NCBI GenBank assembly: GCA_016179685.1
Contig: JACPCR010000062.1
Coordinates: 159,719 to 223,718, forward strand
Reading direction: 5' to 3'
DNA: 64,000 nt
From: Planctomycetota bacterium
GTDB taxonomy: Bacteria; Planctomycetota; PUPC01; JACPCR01
Shown in pieces: positions 17,175-26,978 of this stretch. A model generated the notes under the pieces. The model was given only the letters and a program-made list of their open reading frames with translations. It did no database searches and was not told the DNA's origin. Both the position numbers and the translations under genes were made by a program. Numbering within the stretch: position 1 is the stretch's first letter; each line of letters begins with the position of its first letter.

Positions 17175-18260
17175 ATGAACCTCACACCCGACCTGCGTGA
17201 CATCGAGACGCCCGCCCTTCTCATCGATTTGGACATTTTCGAGGCGAACCTCGAGCGGATGGCGCAATTCTTCCGAGTGCGTCCCGCCAAGTTGCGGCCC
17301 CATATCAAGACGCACAAGACCCCCCTCATTGCGCACAAGCAGCTTGCTGCCGGGGCCATCGGCATCACGTGCGCCAAGCTCGGCGAGGCGGAGGTCATGG
17401 CACACGCCGGCCTGCACGGCATCCTCCTCGCCAACCAGGTCGTCGGCGAGTCCAAAATCCGCCGCCTTGCCCAACTCGCGCGGCAGACCGACCTGATCGT
17501 GGCCGCGGACGATCCCGGCAATATCCGGGAGATCGGACGAGCCATGACGGCTGCGGGGGCACAGCTCGGTATGATCCTCGAGATCGACGTCGGCATGAAG
17601 CGCTGCGGCGTGACGCCGGATACCCGCTGTGTCGAGCTCGCGCGGCTGGTCACCCGCACCCCCGGCCTGACCTTCCGTGGCATCATGGGTTACGAAGGGC
17701 ACATTGTCTCCAAGCTGCCCCACGAGTTCCGCATCGAGGAGTGCCGCAAGGCCAACGCCAGGCTCGTCCGGGCTCGGCGGCTCATCGAGAAGGCGGGCAT
17801 TCCCGTCGAGATCGTGAGCGCGGGCGGCACGGGCACCTACGACGTCACCGGCGACAATCCCGGTATCACCGAGGTCCAGGCCGGCTCGTACGTCTTCATG
17901 GACCACGTCTACCATCGGGTGCGGCCGGAGTTTGGCATCGCCCTCAGCGTCCTCTCCACCATTATCAGCCGGCCCACGCGCCGGCGCGGCGTCATCGACG
18001 GCGGCCTCAAGACCTTCAGCCGCGGGTTCGACCTGCCCAGGGCCAAGGACTGCCCAGGGCTGAACCTCTGGTATATCAGCGAGGAGCACGGCAAGATTCG
18101 GCTCTCGGGCAAGGCCTGCGACCTCAGCGTCGGCGATAAGGTCGAGTTCTACGCCGGCCACTGCTGCGAGGCCGTGAACCTGCACGACCGCCTCTATGCC
18201 CTCCGCGGGGGCCGGCTCGAGGCCGTCTGGACCATCGCGGCCCGGGGCAAACTGGCATGA
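17175..18260 (+). CDS. D-threonine aldolase / DSD1-type fold-III PLP enzyme
   Basis: A 361-aa alanine-racemase-fold enzyme. The PLP lysine is K45 in RPHIKTHKTP. EIDVGMKRCGV and SAGGTGTYD bind the cofactor phosphate. The C-terminal metal site AGHCCEAVNLHD is typical of metal-dependent D-threonine aldolases and eukaryotic-type D-serine dehydratases. It should cleave or dehydrate a D-hydroxy amino acid, with the exact substrate open. The last four bases overlap the following reductase gene (ATGA), so the two are translationally coupled. Confidence 0.85.
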   Translation: MNLTPDLRDIETPALLIDLDIFEANLERMAQFFRVRPAKLRPHIKTHKTPLIAHKQLAAGAIGITCAKLGEAEVMAHAGLHGILLANQVVGESKIRRLAQLARQTDLIVAADDPGNIREIGRAMTAAGAQLGMILEIDVGMKRCGVTPDTRCVELARLVTRTPGLTFRGIMGYEGHIVSKLPHEFRIEECRKANARLVRARRLIEKAGIPVEIVSAGGTGTYDVTGDNPGITEVQAGSYVFMDHVYHRVRPEFGIALSVLSTIISRPTRRRGVIDGGLKTFSRGFDLPRAKDCPGLNLWYISEEHGKIRLSGKACDLSVGDKVEFYAGHCCEAVNLHDRLYALRGGRLEAVWTIAARGKLA

Positions 18261-19144
18261 AAATCCTCGTCATCGGGGCGAATGGACAACTCGGGAGCGA
18301 CGTCGTCCGGGCCGCGGAGCGGGCCGGACACCAGGCCGTCCCCTTCCGGGGCCGCCACGAGCTCGACGTCACCCGGGCCGAGGAGGTGAGCCGCGCCCTG
18401 GCAGCCCACCGGCCCGATGCCGTGATGAATGCCGCGGCCCGATGCGACGTCGATGCCTGCGAGACCGATTCCGCCCGGGCATGGGAGGTCAATGCCCTCG
18501 GCGCCCGCCACGTCGCCCAGGCCTGCCGGGACCAGGGCAGCCGCCTCCTCCACGTCAGCACCGACTACGTTTTCTCCGGCGACAAGGATCAGCCCTATGT
18601 GGAGACCGACCTTCCTCGCCCGCTCAACACCTACGGCATCACCAAGCTCGCCGGCGAGCACTTCGCCCTTGCCTACGGCGGCCGCACGCTCGTCGTCCGC
18701 ACCTCGGGCCTCTACGGCATCCAGGGCAGCCGCGAGAAGGGCGGCAATTTCGTTGAAACGATGGTCCGGCTCTCCGCCGTTCGGCCCGAAATCCGCCTCG
18801 CCTGCGATCAGGTCCTCTCCCCCACCTCTACGCGGGACCTGTCCGAGACCCTCCTGGGCCTGGCTGGCCTCGACCTCTGCGGCGTGGTCCACGTCTGTAA
18901 TCGAGGCGCCTGCTCCTGGCTCGAATGGGCCACCGAGATTTTCCGCCTCCTCGGCCGGGACGTCCGGGCGTGCCCCGTACCCCTGGATTCCTTCGGACTC
19001 CAGGCCCGCCGGCCGCGTTACAGCGCCCTCGAAAGCCTCGTCTTCCCCCGCATCGGCATTCCCCCTCTCCCGCACTGGCAGGACGCGCTCGCACGCTACC
19101 TCCGCGAGGCGCGGCATCTCCCCGACTCGGTGCTTCATTCATAA
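18257..19144 (+). CDS. rfbD: dTDP-4-dehydrorhamnose reductase (RmlD family)
   Basis: A 295-aa extended short-chain reductase making dTDP-L-rhamnose or a related deoxysugar for surface polysaccharide. GANGQLG at 8-14 binds NAD(P)H, NAAARCDVDACE and HVSTDYVFSGD are family signatures, and the catalytic YxxxK is YGITK. No rmlA, rmlB or rmlC gene is adjacent, so the pathway is completed elsewhere. Coupling to a PLP enzyme is unusual and may hint at an amino-sugar or amino-acid decoration. Confidence 0.88.
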   Translation: MKILVIGANGQLGSDVVRAAERAGHQAVPFRGRHELDVTRAEEVSRALAAHRPDAVMNAAARCDVDACETDSARAWEVNALGARHVAQACRDQGSRLLHVSTDYVFSGDKDQPYVETDLPRPLNTYGITKLAGEHFALAYGGRTLVVRTSGLYGIQGSREKGGNFVETMVRLSAVRPEIRLACDQVLSPTSTRDLSETLLGLAGLDLCGVVHVCNRGACSWLEWATEIFRLLGRDVRACPVPLDSFGLQARRPRYSALESLVFPRIGIPPLPHWQDALARYLREARHLPDSVLHS

Positions 19145-19272
19145 TGGGTTGCCAGTCCTTGTGGAGGGCCAGACCTACTCCCTGCTAAAATCTTTCAGTT
19201 AGCTGATACCGGGGAGCGGAAGCGCACCCGCACTTTGGCTGAACGCTCACGTCTCAGGAGGAGAATTGGCCC

Positions 19273-22200
19273 ATGAAAAGGTTTGAACTGCGCGTCGCGC
19301 TCTGGATCGGCCTCGGCTGTTCGCTCTGCTCTCCAGGAGGGTCGGAGACCCTAACGGGCGCTCCGGCCCTGCTCGAGGGCAACCAGATCGGAAATCCCGG
19401 CTTCGAGTACGACTGGCATAACAACCAGGCGGAGGGCCACGCTCTGGCCTTCATGGGAGACTGGTCCTTCAATGCCTCGGACCTCAAGCCCGATTACTGG
19501 TCCCCGACGGGCGGCTGGGCCCTCATCGAGGGCGAGGCGCACAGCGGCGAGCGATCGCTCCGACTCGACGGCGGCGCATCCGTGAGCCGAATGGTGATCA
19601 AGGCTGCGGTGAATGCGCCGCCGGGCGGCGGGGACCTGCGATGGGGCAACCCGAACGCCATGGCGATCCCGTTTGAGCCGGCAGCGCGCCTGGCGCGGAC
19701 CGTCCGAGCGTCGGTCTGGTATCGAAGCCGTGGCCTGGGCGGCAAGAACCGCCTGGTCCTCGAGGTGGAATCGTGCCACGTCAAGAAAGCGGCGGCCGCC
19801 GAGGCGCCTGCGCCGGACTGGGCCCGGCTGGACCTGGAGCTGAGCCGCGCGGAGATCGAGGCCGCCCATGCCGCTGGCCAGGCCAAGGGGGTCCAGCACG
19901 GAATGGTGCTTTCCCTTCGAGTGGAGGGCGATGCGCCCGCCTCGATCGATGATGTCAGCCTTTCCGAGGACCTGACCTCCGATCCCAATCTGGCCGTCAA
20001 CCCCGGCTTCGAGGAAGTGCTGAAGTCCGTCCTGCCCCGCGGCTGGACTGGCCCGCACAAGTACACCTTTTACACCCAGCAGTACTACAAGTGGACGAGC
20101 TGGTATCACTTTTTCAGCCCGGTCCGGGGCTCGGCCGTCACCACGGACCTGGTGGCCCACAGCGGCCAGCGATCGCTCCTGATGCAGGTCTTCCCCGGCG
20201 ACGAGATGCTCATCGAGGGCGAGGCGATCAAGCTGAACCAGAAGGAGAGCGGGATCATCGAGGTGGGCGCCCATGTTCTCCTCGACCGCGTGAAGTGGAT
20301 CGATATCCGGGCGCTGGACGAGAACGGCAAAGAAATCCCCTGTGTGGATGCCTTCACGGGCGGGTGGCTCGCGCCCCCGGACGCCAACCAGTGGTATCCG
20401 AGCAACGCCGCTGCGTGGGTCTACATTCGAAAAACGTTCTTCAGGGACAAGCCTCTGGAGTCGATCCGGCCGCGGCTGTGCGCCCGCGGCTTCAATGGCG
20501 ACACGAGGGATGACGCCGGCAGCCGCCCACAGGTGAACCAGGTGGGTCTGGCGTGGTGGGACGACGTGCGCGTGTGCGAGGTCACCGCCACGGAGAAGGA
20601 GCTACGCGATCGCCGTGTGGCCATCCCCCAGGAAAAGCCGAAGGAGCCGCAAGGGGTGATGCTGCAGGAGCTGGACCTGGGTGATCGCCTTTATGGTGAC
20701 AACACGGCCACGATGACGCTCCACAATCCCACAGGACGTGCGAAAGAGGTCGAGGTCTCGCTTGCTCTTCTCGACGCCGGCGGCGCGGCCGGTGAGGCTT
20801 CCAGGGCCCGCGCGGCCGTAGCCGCGCACGGAGCAGCGACGGTCCGGCTGCCCTACCGGCTGGCCGCCCCCCAGATGCGGGGGCGCTGGTCGGACCAGGG
20901 CCGCCTGCAACTCGAGGTGGCCGCCGGGCGCGATCTCCGCTCCCTGTCCCTGGCCTACAACACCTGGCCGGTCATCGTCGACGTGGATTTCAGCCGGCAC
21001 TACCCGACGCCCGACGAGAATCCGCAGGTGGTCGCGATCAACCTCGGCGTGGCCCGAGACACCCTGGTCAAGACCCGCGTCCTGCTCCTCGAGACTTGCC
21101 GACGACGAGACGGCCAGGTCGTGGAGACCGTCCGGATCGATGACCTGGCCAAGGCTCTCGCCGACACGCGGGCCAACCTCGCGGCGCTCGGCCAGCCGCA
21201 GTTCGGCACGCCCAGCCCTGCGGCCACGGCCGATCGCCGGAATCTCCTGGCTCTGCAACTCGACTTGAGCCGGCTGCCGGTGCACCCCTTCGATCACCCC
21301 GTACGCGATCACGTCTTGCGTGTCCGGGGCCTGGACGCCGCGGGTCAGGAGCTGTTCAGCGACACGAGCCAGCCTTTCGGCCGCGTACAGCCCAACAGCG
21401 AGGTTCTGCCGAAGATCACGAAGACCGAGGTGCGCGAGGACGGGGCGGTCCTGATCAACGGCCAGCCGGTCTTCCTGATGGCCGGCAACGGCTACACGCA
21501 GGGCCAGTACGCCCTCGGGCCGGCTCAGATCAAGAAGCAGGGCTTCAACTGCGTCCGCTGGGTCGAGAACGTCGATGGTGTGGCCGTCAACTGGCAGGAC
21601 AATTTGTATTCTCTGGAGACCATGGTCCGCGGCGCAGAGGCCACCGAGGCCAACGTGCGGCAGAAGCTGGCCGAGGGGAAGCTCGACGGCGCTGTGACCC
21701 TGGCCCAGTACTACGAGCACAGCAGCGTGCATGAAGACGCCAAAGCCGTCGAGGCGGACCATGCCTACACGCGCCTGGCCAATAGCGTGGCCCAGCGCAT
21801 CAGCAACTGGGGCGGCGGCGGGGCTCATAACGTCTACACCGTGGAGAAGGTGTTCGACGCCTATGACAGCTTCGGCCTGGAGAACGAACCGTTTGGCCCG
21901 CCCCGCGGCGGCTACGAGCTGGCACCCGTCCTGCGCCGGGGGCGCAAGGCCTGGTTTCACCTGCCCCAGAGCTACCCGGTCACGCCGTTCGAGCAGTTCC
22001 GTTTCGACCAGTATGCAATGGTCCTCCAGGGCGGCCGCGGCTTCAGCACGATCCACGGATTGGGCGACCCCTCCCTCATGCGTGGGATCACGGGCGAAAT
22101 CCGGGCCTTGAGCCCGGCCATCTTCTCACTCGACGGAGGCGATACCCGCACCGCGGTCTCCCCCGACCTCTGGTGGATGCAGCGCCGCGTCGGCAATACG

Positions 22201-23121
22201 GTCACCCTCATCGCCCTGTCGAAGCCGGCCGTGGAGATCGGCCGGTGGACCTGGCGTGAGGACCCGGCAGCACCGGACCGGATGGCCCACACGGGCGTGA
22301 GCGAGTTCTCCCCGGTTTCCACGCCCGACGGTCTCCGTCTTCACGGCTTCCGCGAGGCGAAGCCGGTGATGGTGGAGAAGGGGGACCGGCTGGTCCAGTA
22401 CGTGTGGCTGGATCGGGGGACCGCGCCCGCGAGCATCGCCTGGGGCGTGCGCGGCGACGGCAAGTGGGATTTCAATGCCCACTACGGCAAGCCCTTCGAC
22501 TTCAACAAGTGGCGCGCCGAGTGGATTCATTTCTGGCTCGGAGGCGAATTGCTGTCCGGCACCTGGATGATCGGATGGCAGTACACGGACCAGACCCGCG
22601 ACTGGTTCGCCGACCACATTCTGAATGCAGGGGCGTTCAAGACCAGCGGCCCCTTGCCTGAGCAGGGGAAGTGGGCGCGGCTCGAGATTTCCGCCGATGA
22701 GATCGGGCTCGCCGGCAAGCAGGTTGATGGCTTCCTCTTCCTGGCCAGGGAGGGCGAGGCCTGGTGGGCGCACAGTGCGATCGCGCGGGGCGACCGAGAG
22801 AAGGTCTTCTGCGGCCGAAGCCTGGGCCCCTCGAGGGAAGAGCTGGCCGCCGTGCGCTTCTCGGTCCCCTGGGCGGCGGACGGCATCCGTGTCAAAGTCC
22901 TGTTCGAAGAGCGCGACCTGGCCGTGAAGGACGGCGGCTTCACCGACGATTTCCGAGGCATCGACACCTATCAGGCCATCCGCGGAGGGGCGGTCGGCGA
23001 CGCCATCGGGTGGCATCCCCTTGGAACGGCCGTCAAGGGCCAGACCCTGGGCTACCTTCCTCCGAGCGGGCCGGCCGATGTGTTCATTTATGAAATCAAC
23101 CTTGGCGGTGAGGCGAAGTAG
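19273..23121 (+). CDS. Large secreted multidomain protein with carbohydrate-binding-like and GH-like regions
   Basis: A 1282-aa protein with an N-terminal signal (about 1-24) after a strong AGGAGGAG ribosome site. Two successive beta-sandwich segments (NPGFEYDWHNN... and NPGFEEVLKSV..., each with GxRSLxLxG/QV) look like CBM4/9-type binding modules. From about residue 715, DGAVLINGQPVFLMAGNGY resembles the entry to a GH2/GH5-like barrel, followed by Trp-rich segments. No catalytic acid pair is certain. It probably acts on a polysaccharide outside the cytoplasm. It is followed by a second giant secreted protein, suggesting joint expression. Function beyond 'secreted, sugar-related' is a guess. 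Confidence 0.6.
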   Translation: MKRFELRVALWIGLGCSLCSPGGSETLTGAPALLEGNQIGNPGFEYDWHNNQAEGHALAFMGDWSFNASDLKPDYWSPTGGWALIEGEAHSGERSLRLDGGASVSRMVIKAAVNAPPGGGDLRWGNPNAMAIPFEPAARLARTVRASVWYRSRGLGGKNRLVLEVESCHVKKAAAAEAPAPDWARLDLELSRAEIEAAHAAGQAKGVQHGMVLSLRVEGDAPASIDDVSLSEDLTSDPNLAVNPGFEEVLKSVLPRGWTGPHKYTFYTQQYYKWTSWYHFFSPVRGSAVTTDLVAHSGQRSLLMQVFPGDEMLIEGEAIKLNQKESGIIEVGAHVLLDRVKWIDIRALDENGKEIPCVDAFTGGWLAPPDANQWYPSNAAAWVYIRKTFFRDKPLESIRPRLCARGFNGDTRDDAGSRPQVNQVGLAWWDDVRVCEVTATEKELRDRRVAIPQEKPKEPQGVMLQELDLGDRLYGDNTATMTLHNPTGRAKEVEVSLALLDAGGAAGEASRARAAVAAHGAATVRLPYRLAAPQMRGRWSDQGRLQLEVAAGRDLRSLSLAYNTWPVIVDVDFSRHYPTPDENPQVVAINLGVARDTLVKTRVLLLETCRRRDGQVVETVRIDDLAKALADTRANLAALGQPQFGTPSPAATADRRNLLALQLDLSRLPVHPFDHPVRDHVLRVRGLDAAGQELFSDTSQPFGRVQPNSEVLPKITKTEVREDGAVLINGQPVFLMAGNGYTQGQYALGPAQIKKQGFNCVRWVENVDGVAVNWQDNLYSLETMVRGAEATEANVRQKLAEGKLDGAVTLAQYYEHSSVHEDAKAVEADHAYTRLANSVAQRISNWGGGGAHNVYTVEKVFDAYDSFGLENEPFGPPRGGYELAPVLRRGRKAWFHLPQSYPVTPFEQFRFDQYAMVLQGGRGFSTIHGLGDPSLMRGITGEIRALSPAIFSLDGGDTRTAVSPDLWWMQRRVGNTVTLIALSKPAVEIGRWTWREDPAAPDRMAHTGVSEFSPVSTPDGLRLHGFREAKPVMVEKGDRLVQYVWLDRGTAPASIAWGVRGDGKWDFNAHYGKPFDFNKWRAEWIHFWLGGELLSGTWMIGWQYTDQTRDWFADHILNAGAFKTSGPLPEQGKWARLEISADEIGLAGKQVDGFLFLAREGEAWWAHSAIARGDREKVFCGRSLGPSREELAAVRFSVPWAADGIRVKVLFEERDLAVKDGGFTDDFRGIDTYQAIRGGAVGDAIGWHPLGTAVKGQTLGYLPPSGPADVFIYEINLGGEAK

Positions 23122-23161
23122 GAACGTTTGTCGAAGGGCAAAAGTGAAGCATCTACAATAA

Positions 23162-23179
23162 CCTCCACGTGCTTGGAGG
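23162..23179 (+). promoter_or_regulatory. Small hairpin that would hide a ribosome site
   Basis: CCTCCA (23162-23167) pairs with TGGAGG (23174-23179), so the GGAGG ahead of the tiny ORF at 23188 would be base-paired. Since that ORF looks like a remnant, this may be a leftover of a once regulated gene. Confidence 0.3.
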
Positions 23180-23187
23180 GTCAGGCC

Positions 23188-23265
23188 ATGAAAGCTGCGG
23201 AAGTGCTCGTTGAACCTTTGGTCGCCGGTGACTGCCTTTCGCGTGATGAATTCCTTGTTCGATGA
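23188..23265 (+). pseudogene. N-terminal remnant of a Uma2-like nuclease-family gene
   Basis: A 25-codon ORF with a good ribosome site reads EPLVAGDCLSRDEFLVR before a stop. This resembles the opening of Uma2 (PD-(D/E)XK-like) proteins, where ...LSRDEFLRRWEA is common. Nothing recognisable follows in any frame, so I read it as a truncated remnant. The match is short. Confidence 0.35.
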
Positions 23266-23324
23266 ATTGGTTGCTTCAAGGGAAAGGTCAATTTAACCCG
23301 CGTTGATAGCCGTGGAATGGGGCC

Positions 23325-26300
23325 ATGCTGAAACACCGTGCAGTGGTTCTGGCCGCGCTTGCCCTGTGGTTTCAGGGACGGCCCCCGATGGCCCAGGCCA
23401 AGGAGCATGAGGCCTTTGCCGTGGCCCCGGTGAAACGGGACCTCGAACTCGGGGTCAGCCCCGTTCAATATGTCCCCGTCGGATCGTTCGGTGAATCGTG
23501 GGACACGGAGACCTCGCGGGACGGCAAGCGACTCTATGAGGCCAGCGGGGCGGGCGGCCTGTCGATCTTCGATATCTCGGACGCCACGTCCCACCGGTGC
23601 GTCGGCCGCTACGTCACTGGCGGAATCCAGTTTCGCACTCTCGGGCGGGAGTGGATACTTGACCACACGCGCGAGGCGCGGGCCGTGCGATGGGTGGACG
23701 GGCGGATTCGGCTCTATACCCACAGTCTGGGCTACGATGTCGATCACTGGAAAGAGATGGTCCTCGACCTGCAGGATGAGGCGACGCCCCGGCTCCTCTT
23801 CGAGCGGTTCGTGCCGCGCCCGCCGGACCGGGCGAATCCCGGCAAACAGAAACTTGAACCGAGGCTGGCATCCCGAGCTTCGGGCCTGCTTTTGCACGAG
23901 GGCAACCTGTACCTGTTGACTTCCGGAAGTCGGGGCGCCCTTTCCTCCCATCCGATCCGCGGGGACGGGAGGCTCGAGGAGATGCCTGTTCCAGCGCCCT
24001 TGAGGACATCGACCCTGCACGCGACGGATTCGACCGTGGACGTAACGGTCGTCCTTGGTCTTGCATCGGAGCGAGAACGATTTCCCTTCTGCCGCGTGAC
24101 CTATTCGCTATCTGTCCCGGGGGCAGATGGCGACGTCCTGGAACGATGGTCGCATCCTCCTGTGGGGGCAGAAATGGCGGTCCTGGTGGACGGGAAGGCC
24201 TATGCCGCGGTTGCGGGCGTGGGGCTGGGAATCCTGGACGTGGCCCAGCCCGGGGAGTCCCGGTGGCTCGGACGGTTTTCGCCCCCGCTTCCCACGTCGA
24301 TGTGCGCGGGGCCGCTGGACCGGGAGCGCGACACGCCCATAGCTGTCGCCCTCGTGGGGCATATGGCGTACCTCGCCAACGGCCGCAGCGGGCTCTTCGC
24401 CGTGGACGTGACGAGCCCGTCCGAGCCGAAGCTGAAGGGGCACTTCTGGGACCGGGACACGGGCCGGATGGTGGCGGCCCGGATGGTCGTGGACAACGAT
24501 ACGCTCTACCTCTGCGACTGGGACAACGGAGTGGTCGTGCTGGATATTTCGGGCGACGGTGTTCCCCGGAAAAAAGCGCTTTATCACACGGCCCAGGCCT
24601 TCAGCGCCTTCGTGGACGGTGATCGACTCTGGGTGGCGAACGGCGGTTACGGCCTGGTCTGCATGGACAAGAGGAACGGGCGCGTACTCGCTGAGTACCG
24701 CGACGGGGAGGGCTACGTTCAGGACGTGGTCGCCAGGGGTGACCTCATTTATACCGCGGAAGGCTGGCGCGTGGGTGTTTACGAGGTTCGTCCGGCCCGG
24801 GCTGGCCGACCGGCCGCGTTTACCTTCCACGGGAAGGGGAAGCAGAAGCCGCTGAAGACGGCGCGGGGCACACGGGTGACGGCAGGTGACGTGCCGGCAC
24901 TCTACGGGAAGGATTTCGCCGTCAAGGTCGACGGGGTGGACGTATGCAGCGAGGCCTACCCGGGCACCGCTATGAGATTCGGCCCGGTGTGGCAGGACCT
25001 GTCGGACGAGGCGGGGTGGCCGGACATCCCGGTGAAGCCGATGTCGCTGGCGATCGATCCGGCTCTGGGACGATTCAAGTTCAGTGAAGGTCGGCGCGCG
25101 GGCTCGAGGCTGCTCGGGGTGCAGAAGCTCCACATGGCGATGCCCACCCAGCTTCGAGTGAAGGGGAATTATGCCTATTTCGGAGCTGAAGAGGGCCTGA
25201 ATCTCTGGATCATCGACGTCTCGAACGCGGCGAAACCGCGGCTCGCCGGAAACGCCTGCACCGGCGGCTTCACCAAGAGTATCGACGTCGAGGGTCCCTA
25301 TGCGGTGGCTTCCAACGGGATGGGGCAGGTGACCCTGTTCAACATCTCAGACCCTGCCCGGCCGGAGGTGGTGAGTTATCTCCAGATTCCGGGCGCCTAC
25401 TGGCCGGAGCTGGATGGCCAGCGGCTCTACGTGGCCGGGGGCGGGCAGATGTGCGCCTTCGACGTATCGGACGTGGCCCATCCTCGCCCGTTGGGGAAGC
25501 CGATTCCCGGCACGAGGGTGGTGGCGGAGGGCGGCCTGGTCTATTTGCAGAACGGTGCGGAACTGGAGGTCTGGGATTGGACGGACGCGGACTCGCCGAA
25601 GAGCCTGTGGAAAAGGAGGGGCGTGGCTCACATCCTGGCGCACGGCCGGCATCTTGGCCTCTTGGGCGCAGGCCGGTGGACGCTGATGGACTTCACGGAC
25701 CCCGCCGGGCCGAAGGAAGTCCAATCCTTCGAGGCGCCGGTATCCGACTTCGATTGGGATGACACCCGCCTGTATGTGGCCTCGGGCAGAGACATTCACA
25801 TCTTCTCGAGGGCGGAAGGCCGAGAGGTCGACCGGATACCGGGGCGGGACCGGCCGGTGACGCTGGGCTTCGGGGGCGGCGAGTTCGGCTACCTGGGCGT
25901 CCGCGTGCAGGGTGATCGCCTGTATGCACGGGACATCAAGGTCGGACTGGTCATTTTCGACATCCGAGAACCGGCGACCCCGAAGAAGCTGTCGGAGTTC
26001 CTGGTCCTGGGCGGGGATTTCACCGGGATCGCCTATGATGCCGCCCGCCGCCTCGCTTACACCGGCAACAACTGGGGCGGATTCCACGCGGTGGACCTGG
26101 CCGATCCGGCGAAGCCAGAAATCCTGGCCTGGCATCAATTCGAGGGGGTTTGCGGGCCCACCCTCTTCGAGAACTGGCTTTATGCGGGGAACAACAACGG
26201 GGGATTGTGCATCGTTGATGTATCGAAACCGGTGGAAGCTCGTCTTGTCGGGCGTTTCCCTTCTGGCCTTGGCGGCGGCGACCCGCGTCTCGGCGGGGCC

Positions 26301-26978
26301 AACTTCAGTTTTCGGCGTGGGAATCTTCTCTATCTGCCGCACCGCTGCACGGTACTGGACGTGACGGACCCTGCAATGCCGCGCCTCGTGGGCCGGCTGG
26401 TGGAAGATGACCTTCTTTATACGCTGTGCGTCCACGGGGACTACGCCTACCTCGGCGGAAGCCCGAATTTCAAGATTGTGGACGTCCGCGATCCGGCCAA
26501 CCCGAAAGAGTTGAGCCGACTGACCCTCGAGGCCTACCCGCAGCAGGGCTGGGGCGGGTACTACTTCGGCCGCGGCATCGCCTACCGCAACGAGAGGGTC
26601 TACGTATTGAACCGGGCGGAATTCCTGGTGCTGGACGTCGGAGACAGGACAAACCCGCGCATTCTGAGCCGGGTGGAATTACCCGGATTCTGCAGCGACC
26701 TGGACCTGATGGGCGACTATGCCTATGTCGCCGGCTACTATGACGGCCTGCACGTCCTGGATATTTCGGACCCGGCCCGGCCCATGCTGGTCGACCATTT
26801 CCAGCAGGGCGTTTACTACGACAAGGCCGGTTGGGACAACGTGGCGTGTTACCAGTCGGTGGTGGTGACCCCGGACTATGCCCTACTGACAGAGTACTAT
26901 TCCGGGCTGACGGTGGTGCAAGTGCCTTATAGCTCGCAGTCGCCACGGGGCCGCGTGACGGTCGAATGCCGCCAATGA
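23325..26978 (+). CDS. Secreted LVIVD-repeat (beta-propeller-like) protein
   Basis: A 1217-aa protein with a signal peptide (about 1-25, ending PPMAQA). More than a dozen repeats follow the LVIVD pattern, a hydrophobic hexamer then D(V/I)S.(P/A)..P: LSIFDISDATS, LFAVDVTSPSEP, LWIIDVSNAAKP, LFNISDPARPE, LCIVDVSKPVE and LHVLDISDPARP. These repeats build beta-propellers on cell surfaces, and no enzyme motif is visible. It lies 200 bp after the 1282-aa secreted protein and is probably part of the same surface system. Propeller fold likely, role unknown. Confidence 0.8.
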   Translation: MLKHRAVVLAALALWFQGRPPMAQAKEHEAFAVAPVKRDLELGVSPVQYVPVGSFGESWDTETSRDGKRLYEASGAGGLSIFDISDATSHRCVGRYVTGGIQFRTLGREWILDHTREARAVRWVDGRIRLYTHSLGYDVDHWKEMVLDLQDEATPRLLFERFVPRPPDRANPGKQKLEPRLASRASGLLLHEGNLYLLTSGSRGALSSHPIRGDGRLEEMPVPAPLRTSTLHATDSTVDVTVVLGLASERERFPFCRVTYSLSVPGADGDVLERWSHPPVGAEMAVLVDGKAYAAVAGVGLGILDVAQPGESRWLGRFSPPLPTSMCAGPLDRERDTPIAVALVGHMAYLANGRSGLFAVDVTSPSEPKLKGHFWDRDTGRMVAARMVVDNDTLYLCDWDNGVVVLDISGDGVPRKKALYHTAQAFSAFVDGDRLWVANGGYGLVCMDKRNGRVLAEYRDGEGYVQDVVARGDLIYTAEGWRVGVYEVRPARAGRPAAFTFHGKGKQKPLKTARGTRVTAGDVPALYGKDFAVKVDGVDVCSEAYPGTAMRFGPVWQDLSDEAGWPDIPVKPMSLAIDPALGRFKFSEGRRAGSRLLGVQKLHMAMPTQLRVKGNYAYFGAEEGLNLWIIDVSNAAKPRLAGNACTGGFTKSIDVEGPYAVASNGMGQVTLFNISDPARPEVVSYLQIPGAYWPELDGQRLYVAGGGQMCAFDVSDVAHPRPLGKPIPGTRVVAEGGLVYLQNGAELEVWDWTDADSPKSLWKRRGVAHILAHGRHLGLLGAGRWTLMDFTDPAGPKEVQSFEAPVSDFDWDDTRLYVASGRDIHIFSRAEGREVDRIPGRDRPVTLGFGGGEFGYLGVRVQGDRLYARDIKVGLVIFDIREPATPKKLSEFLVLGGDFTGIAYDAARRLAYTGNNWGGFHAVDLADPAKPEILAWHQFEGVCGPTLFENWLYAGNNNGGLCIVDVSKPVEARLVGRFPSGLGGGDPRLGGANFSFRRGNLLYLPHRCTVLDVTDPAMPRLVGRLVEDDLLYTLCVHGDYAYLGGSPNFKIVDVRDPANPKELSRLTLEAYPQQGWGGYYFGRGIAYRNERVYVLNRAEFLVLDVGDRTNPRILSRVELPGFCSDLDLMGDYAYVAGYYDGLHVLDISDPARPMLVDHFQQGVYYDKAGWDNVACYQSVVVTPDYALLTEYYSGLTVVQVPYSSQSPRGRVTVECRQ

